Assembly (NCBI GenBank): GCA_902475515.1
Contig: CABSAB010000058.1
Location: 1-7,578, forward strand
DNA length: 7,578 nucleotides
Direction of reading: 5' to 3'
DNA from: an uncultured Eubacteriales bacterium
GTDB taxonomy: Bacteria > Bacillota > Clostridia > Oscillospirales > Oscillospiraceae
Shown: in pieces, positions 6,363-7,578 of the stretch
Layout of the letters: every line of letters begins with the position of its first letter
Numbering within the stretch: the stretch's first letter is position 1
The notes under the pieces: model-generated
What the model was told of the DNA's origin: nothing
What the model saw: the letters and a program-made list of their open reading frames with translations, nothing else
The model's database searches: none
Made by a program: the position numbers and the translations under genes

Positions 6363-6998
6363 TTGAAACGGAAAGTATTGAAAAACAACTGGAAGTCTTA
6401 TTTGGTAGTCCTTTTATGTGGGATTCTCGCAGGGGTCGGCACACGGCTGACAGACTACTGCGGAGCGGACACTCTGTGGAGCTTTTCTTCCATTGCGACG
6501 CTGTATGGGTTTTGGATCATCAGCGTGACCGTGATTGTCCTGCTGAGCACCTCGAACCTGTGTGCCGGGGTCTGCTCGTTCTTGTATCTGTTCGGCATGA
6601 CGGTCAGCTTTTACGGCCTGTTGTATGTGCTGGGGCTGTACCTGCCCAGGTTTCATAACGATGGGTTTCAGACGAGCCTGTTTCTAATGTATACGGGGTT
6701 GTCAGCTTGCTGCGGCATTGGGGCGGCATTGCTGTATGTCTGGGAGAGAAATACAAGGATCGGTGCCATTTTGTATGCACTTCCCGTGGGGGCGTTGTTG
6801 GCGGAGGCAGTTGGCACAGGGGTCTACCTGGTGAACCGGTCCACGTTTTTATTTCAGTTTCTGATGGATGTTTTGGCGGCGGTGATTTTCGGCGTCCTGT
6901 TTTTCAAAAGAACGGCTCATAAAGGGTTCTATGGGGTGGCGGTTTTGCTGGGAACAGCGGCGGTGTACATGCTGATCTACCGGCCGAATCTGCCATGA
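6363..6998 (+). CDS. Polytopic membrane protein of unknown function
   Basis: Predicted 211-residue integral membrane protein that I do not recognise. A short basic N-terminus (KRKVLKNNWK) precedes about seven hydrophobic segments: roughly residues 13-28, 43-62, 66-93 (long, perhaps with a break), 105-126, 132-157, 162-181 and 189-206. The basic N-terminus suggests a cytoplasmic amino end. Polar loops are short; the longest (about 29-42) contains acidic Asp residues and a Cys. No catalytic, ATP-binding or known transporter motif is visible. The start is TTG with AAGGAGG seven bases upstream. The gene lies after a terminator and 28 bases before sfsA, so those two are probably co-transcribed. 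It may belong to one of the small membrane-protein families of unknown function in Clostridia, but I cannot name it from sequence alone. Confidence 0.75.
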   Translation: MKRKVLKNNWKSYLVVLLCGILAGVGTRLTDYCGADTLWSFSSIATLYGFWIISVTVIVLLSTSNLCAGVCSFLYLFGMTVSFYGLLYVLGLYLPRFHNDGFQTSLFLMYTGLSACCGIGAALLYVWERNTRIGAILYALPVGALLAEAVGTGVYLVNRSTFLFQFLMDVLAAVIFGVLFFKRTAHKGFYGVAVLLGTAAVYMLIYRPNLP

Positions 6999-7026
6999 AA
7001 AAATGAATTTGGAACGGAGTACAGCA

Positions 7027-7578
7027 ATGCGTTATGGACAAATGGTAACCGGAAAATTCCTCCGGCGGCCCAACCGCTTTATTGCCCATGTGGAGATCAA
7101 TGGCCGGGAAGAGGTTTGCCATGTGAAAAACACAGGCCGCTGCCGGGAACTCCTACGGCCCGGGGCGGAGGTCTGGTGTGCGGTGTCGGACAATCCGAAT
7201 CGCAAAACGAAGTATGACCTCATCACGGTACGCAAGGGGGACTACCTCATCAACATGGACTCCCAGGCTCCCAACAAGGCCGCAGGAGAATGGTTGGAGC
7301 GTGGCGGACTTGGCCCGGCAGAGCTGGTGAAGCCTGAGCAGAAATTTGGGAATTCCCGGTTTGACTTCTATCTGGAGCGGAGCAGAAAAGGAATGTATCT
7401 GGAGGTCAAGGGCGTGACCTTGGAGGATGGCGGTGTGTGCCGTTTCCCCGATGCCCCCACAGAAAGCGGTTCGTCTCCAAAGTTTTCAAAGCCGCACCTC
7501 CACAAAATCACCGATTTCCATGGTGTCCTCCGTGATGGTGCAGTCCACCGCCAGCACCCGGACCCCAGCGGCAGCAGC
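7027..7578 (+). CDS. sfsA: SfsA (sugar fermentation stimulation protein), 5' part, interrupted by an inverted 3' segment
   Basis: ATG at 7027 follows CGGAG (7015-7019) by seven bases. The first 146 codons (to about 7464) match SfsA: GKFLRRPNRFIAHVEINGRE near the N-terminus (9-28, the nucleic-acid-binding-like fold), HVKNTGRCRELL (32-43), GAEVWCAVSDNPNRKTKYDL (46-65), NSRFDF (109-114), YLEVKGVTL (123-131) and RFPDAPTE (139-146). Family members continue with R-G-x-K-H-L and ~85 more residues of a nuclease-like fold. Here the frame goes on as SGSSPKFSKPHLHK and stays open to the window end, but that tail does not resemble SfsA. The true C-terminus is encoded on the opposite strand of the same stretch (7486-7578). 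SfsA was linked to sugar-fermentation gene expression in E. coli; its biochemical role is not settled. As written, the product would lack its C-terminal third and is probably non-functional, unless the break is an assembly error. Confidence 0.85.
   Translation, partial: MRYGQMVTGKFLRRPNRFIAHVEINGREEVCHVKNTGRCRELLRPGAEVWCAVSDNPNRKTKYDLITVRKGDYLINMDSQAPNKAAGEWLERGGLGPAELVKPEQKFGNSRFDFYLERSRKGMYLEVKGVTLEDGGVCRFPDAPTESGSSPKFSKPHLHKITDFHGVLRDGAVHRQHPDPSGSS
7465..7489 (-). CDS. Possible first codons of the gene normally downstream of sfsA (GNAT acetyltransferase-like)
   Basis: On the minus strand GGAGGT (7503-7498) is followed, eight bases on, by TTG at 7489, which overlaps the inverted sfsA stop (TTGA). 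The frame starts M-K-T-L-E-T-N-R, like the first residues of many GNAT N-acetyltransferases, which then read L-I-L-R. After about codon eight or nine (near 7465) it runs into the reverse of sfsA and the resemblance stops. The assignment rests on only eight residues and is tentative. Its main value is that it places the break inside the next gene. Confidence 0.3.
7486..7578 (-). pseudogene. sfsA: Inverted 3' end of sfsA (last 30 codons and stop)
   Basis: Read on the minus strand from 7578, the frame encodes AAAAGVRVLAVDCT then ITEDTMEIGDFVEVRL and ends with TGA at 7488-7486. This matches the SfsA C-terminal pattern (in E. coli, EAQQRGVEILAYKAEIS and, at the end, LPVTL): small residues, G-V-x-V/I-L-A, a short loop, then a last strand ending V-x-L followed by the stop. 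It is therefore the piece missing from the forward gene at 7027, in the wrong orientation. The remaining ~55 codons between the break and this segment would lie beyond the right edge of the window. Confidence 0.75.

Noticed and set aside
7465..7578. The forward continuation of sfsA as a novel C-terminal domain
   Set aside because: The forward residues show no domain character. The opposite strand encodes the expected SfsA C-terminus, which explains the stretch better.

Overview
The window looks like chromosomal housekeeping sequence from a GC-rich member of the Clostridia, most likely an anaerobic gut-type relative of Flavonifractor, Oscillibacter or Lawsonibacter. This is an inference from codon use (many CGG, GCC, GGC and CTG codons), AGGAGG-type ribosome binding sites, sigma-A-like promoters, a lipoprotein cyclophilin and a GTP-type PEP carboxykinase. 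No rRNA or tRNA gene, CRISPR array, insertion sequence or phage gene was seen. The longest stretch without a gene is 5371-5606, which carries two divergent promoters and a palindrome.

Layout: (1) 1-237, the C-terminal end of a metal-type (ABC-3 / ZnuB-like) ABC permease. (2) 272-2658, nadB and nadC overlapping by four bases, the first and last steps of quinolinate-based de novo NAD synthesis; nadA is not in the window. (3) 2711-3556, a small MscS-type mechanosensitive channel, same strand. (4) 3561-3591, a very strong hairpin that terminates the convergent gene. (5) 3604-5370 on the minus strand, GTP-dependent PEP carboxykinase with a good promoter and ribosome binding site. (6) 5607-6260, a secreted lipoprotein cyclophilin transcribed divergently from pckA, followed by a terminator. 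(7) 6363-6998, a polytopic membrane protein of unknown role. (8) From 7027, sfsA, which is broken near position 7464.

How the genes relate: nadB and nadC form a translationally coupled unit, possibly read from the upstream transporter and perhaps extending into mscS, because no terminator is visible between them. pckA and the cyclophilin share a 236-base divergent control region. The membrane protein and sfsA are 28 bases apart and probably co-transcribed.

The most striking feature is at the right end. The sfsA frame matches its family as far as the FPDAPTE motif and then loses it. The last ~93 bases, read on the minus strand, encode the missing C-terminus of the same protein, ending in a stop codon and followed by what looks like the start of the next gene. 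The 3' part of sfsA is therefore inverted relative to its 5' part. This is either a small DNA inversion or, at least as likely, a chimeric or assembly artefact. I did not find a convincing undescribed multi-gene system here.
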